Shown piece after piece: positions 39,353-40,554 of a DNA stretch of 40,554 nt (its first letter is position 1; each line of letters opens with the position of its first letter). The DNA lies in the NCBI GenBank assembly GCA_038321615.1, contig JBBQFC010000027.1, forward strand, positions 1 through 40,554, in the 5' to 3' direction. The stretch is from JBBQFC01 sp038321615. GTDB lineage: Bacteria > Bacteroidota > Bacteroidia > Flavobacteriales_D > Cryomorphaceae. The position numbers and the translations under genes are program-made. Below the pieces are notes generated by a model. The model was not told where the DNA came from and made no database searches. It worked only from the letters and a program-made list of their open reading frames with translations.

Positions 39353-40554
39353 ATGAACCCCATGAAATTTAAATCTCTTATTTGGCTCATGGCTGGAGTA
39401 GTCGCCTTCTCCGCCTGTAGCGACGATGACGAGCAAGCTGCAAGCATGTCAGTAAGTTCTATAACTACCACAGACGGTACTGATTTATACGGAGCAACGA
39501 GTGCTTCATCTGTTGGAGCCGATCAAAGTGTAATTATCGGTTTCTCCGAAGCTGTTAACGGGAACACACTGAGCGGTGTGGCCTTGAAAAATGGTGACAA
39601 CGTTGTTCCCGCATCCGTTACTGCTACTGGAAACACGGTAACCATTGATCCCAACGATGCCCTTTTTGGAGGAACCATCTACACTGTGCAAATTAATAAC
39701 GTACAATCTACTGATGGCGCTACTGCTGGAAACGTAAGTGCAAATTTTACAACTTCTGGTGTTGGCTTGGGAAGTGCGCCGCAAGCAGCGAATCAAACGC
39801 TTTATCTTCAGTTTAATGGAGGTATTGTGGACATCACGGGCAATGCGACATCCGATGCTAACGTAGAGCAGGTTAGTTATGATGTTGACCGTTTTGGAAA
39901 TGCTAATGGCGCCGCGTACTTTAACGGAGCTACCGCACCGGGAAATGGCGATATTGTTGTGATGAAGAATGCGCAATTCCTGCACCCCAGTACCAGCATT
40001 TCTTGTTGGTTTAAGGTGGATTATGCAGACTTCCCCAATGGAACTAACCGAAGTTTGTTCGGCTCTGGTGCTAAAATGGGTTATTTTTATGAACTTGGGA
40101 ATGATCTCGCTTGGATGAAATTGCCCACTTCCCATATGGTTTCTCCCGACCCCAATATGAATTCTGTCGGTACAGCCTGGAATGATGTTATGAACGGTTC
40201 AGGAAGCATAGGCGGTAATACGCTTACCAATTATACCGGATCTATTAGTGACCTTGTTACAAATAGTGTTTGGCATCAGATGGTAATGACGTATGATAAT
40301 GCTACGTCACAAAAAGCCGTCTATATTGATGGCTTTGCGGTGGCAACTTTCGACGTAAATAATAACACTGATCCGGGCGCCGAGTGGAATATGACAAATA
40401 TGACTTACAATATCGATCCTAATCTTAATACTGACTTGGCAATTGGCTTTAACTCTGCACCGGGCAATGCTACAGATGATTGGGCAATCTACTCGACGGC
40501 GCAAAATACTTTCAAAGGTGCTATGGATGACTTCCGTATCTGGAATGTGGGTCT
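39353..40554 (+). CDS. Surface lipoprotein with Ig-like and LamG-like domains (3' end outside window)
   Basis: The frame is open from ATG 39353 (or 39362) to the window edge, so at least 400 residues. It has a lipoprotein signal (SLIWLMAGVVAFSAC) with SDDDEQ after the Cys, a surface-export-like acidic run. An Ig-like domain follows (about 32-135: VSSITTTDGTDLYG, VIIGFSEAVNGNTLSGVAL, YTVQINNVQSTDG), of the Big_5-like kind. A LamG/concanavalin-A-like domain starts about 150 (LYLQFNGGIVDITGN; AAYFNGA; TSISCWFKVDY; WHQMVMTYDNA; KAVYIDGFAVATF; MDDFRIWNVG). Behind susCD it is probably a polymer-binding partner of the uptake system. The stop codon and any catalytic domain are beyond the window. Confidence 0.85.
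   Translation, partial: MNPMKFKSLIWLMAGVVAFSACSDDDEQAASMSVSSITTTDGTDLYGATSASSVGADQSVIIGFSEAVNGNTLSGVALKNGDNVVPASVTATGNTVTIDPNDALFGGTIYTVQINNVQSTDGATAGNVSANFTTSGVGLGSAPQAANQTLYLQFNGGIVDITGNATSDANVEQVSYDVDRFGNANGAAYFNGATAPGNGDIVVMKNAQFLHPSTSISCWFKVDYADFPNGTNRSLFGSGAKMGYFYELGNDLAWMKLPTSHMVSPDPNMNSVGTAWNDVMNGSGSIGGNTLTNYTGSISDLVTNSVWHQMVMTYDNATSQKAVYIDGFAVATFDVNNNTDPGAEWNMTNMTYNIDPNLNTDLAIGFNSAPGNATDDWAIYSTAQNTFKGAMDDFRIWNVG

Noticed and set aside
39506..40135. 209-residue minus-strand frame rich in Ser/Cys/Ile
   Set aside because: It is antisense to the Ig/LamG lipoprotein frame, which is the one with a signal peptide and recognisable domains.

Overview
The window is chromosomal DNA of a member of the Bacteroidota, most likely a Flavobacteriales-type organism. 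This rests on gene content rather than a database search. The content includes SusC/SusD-type outer-membrane nutrient uptake genes, a Rho factor with a long Asn/Arg-rich disordered insert beside a DUF4293-like gene, a MutS2 lacking the Smr domain, a DUF4199-like protein, -7 promoter elements of the TAnnTTTG type, a scarcity of Shine-Dalgarno sequences and frequent TTG/GTG starts. No rRNA is present. One tRNA gene (Arg, anticodon ACG) was found.

Layout. Positions 1-980 hold the decayed right part of an IS21-family element (istA fused by deletion to istB, plus terminal repeats). Positions 1315-3869 hold recR translationally coupled to a large membrane glycosyltransferase. Positions 4125-12965 are a dense housekeeping block: a small exported protein, a metallo-hydrolase, mpl, a DUF4199-like protein, rho, a DUF4293-like protein, a phosphodiesterase, truA and an MsbA-like ABC exporter. 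Several genes here overlap tail-to-tail. Positions 12997-18051 hold a beta-barrel porin, uvrA and a sigma-70-like factor followed by a small acidic-tailed protein. Positions 18352-20295 hold a holin-like membrane protein, a YkuK-like protein, a glutathione peroxidase and a DinB-like protein. Positions 20411-20686 are an eight-unit tandem repeat that runs directly into the start codon of an ArnT-like glycosyltransferase. Positions 22571-29336 hold a PPOX-type flavoprotein, a GT2/LPG-synthase-TM pair, mutS2, two unknown genes and plsC.

From 29332 to 31281 the sequence changes character. A tRNA-Arg gene with an acceptor mismatch is followed by nested hairpins flanked by a 10-bp direct repeat, a REP-like hairpin and a diverged repeat. 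After these comes a divergent NmrA-like reductase/HxlR-like regulator pair in which both genes are broken but the operator-like palindromes survive. Positions 31316-34534 carry two tandem paralogous exported beta-propeller-like proteins of unknown function. Positions 34802-40554 are a SusC-SusD-LamG lipoprotein locus, cut by the window edge, that probably takes up a polymeric or oligomeric nutrient.

No CRISPR array, prophage or recognised defence island is visible. The best candidates for something undescribed are the tandem repeat leader of the ArnT-like gene, the paired paralogous propellers, the nested-hairpin insertion after the tRNA and the sigma-linked small protein. None amounts to a demonstrated new system. 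Residue positions are counted by eye and can be off by a few.
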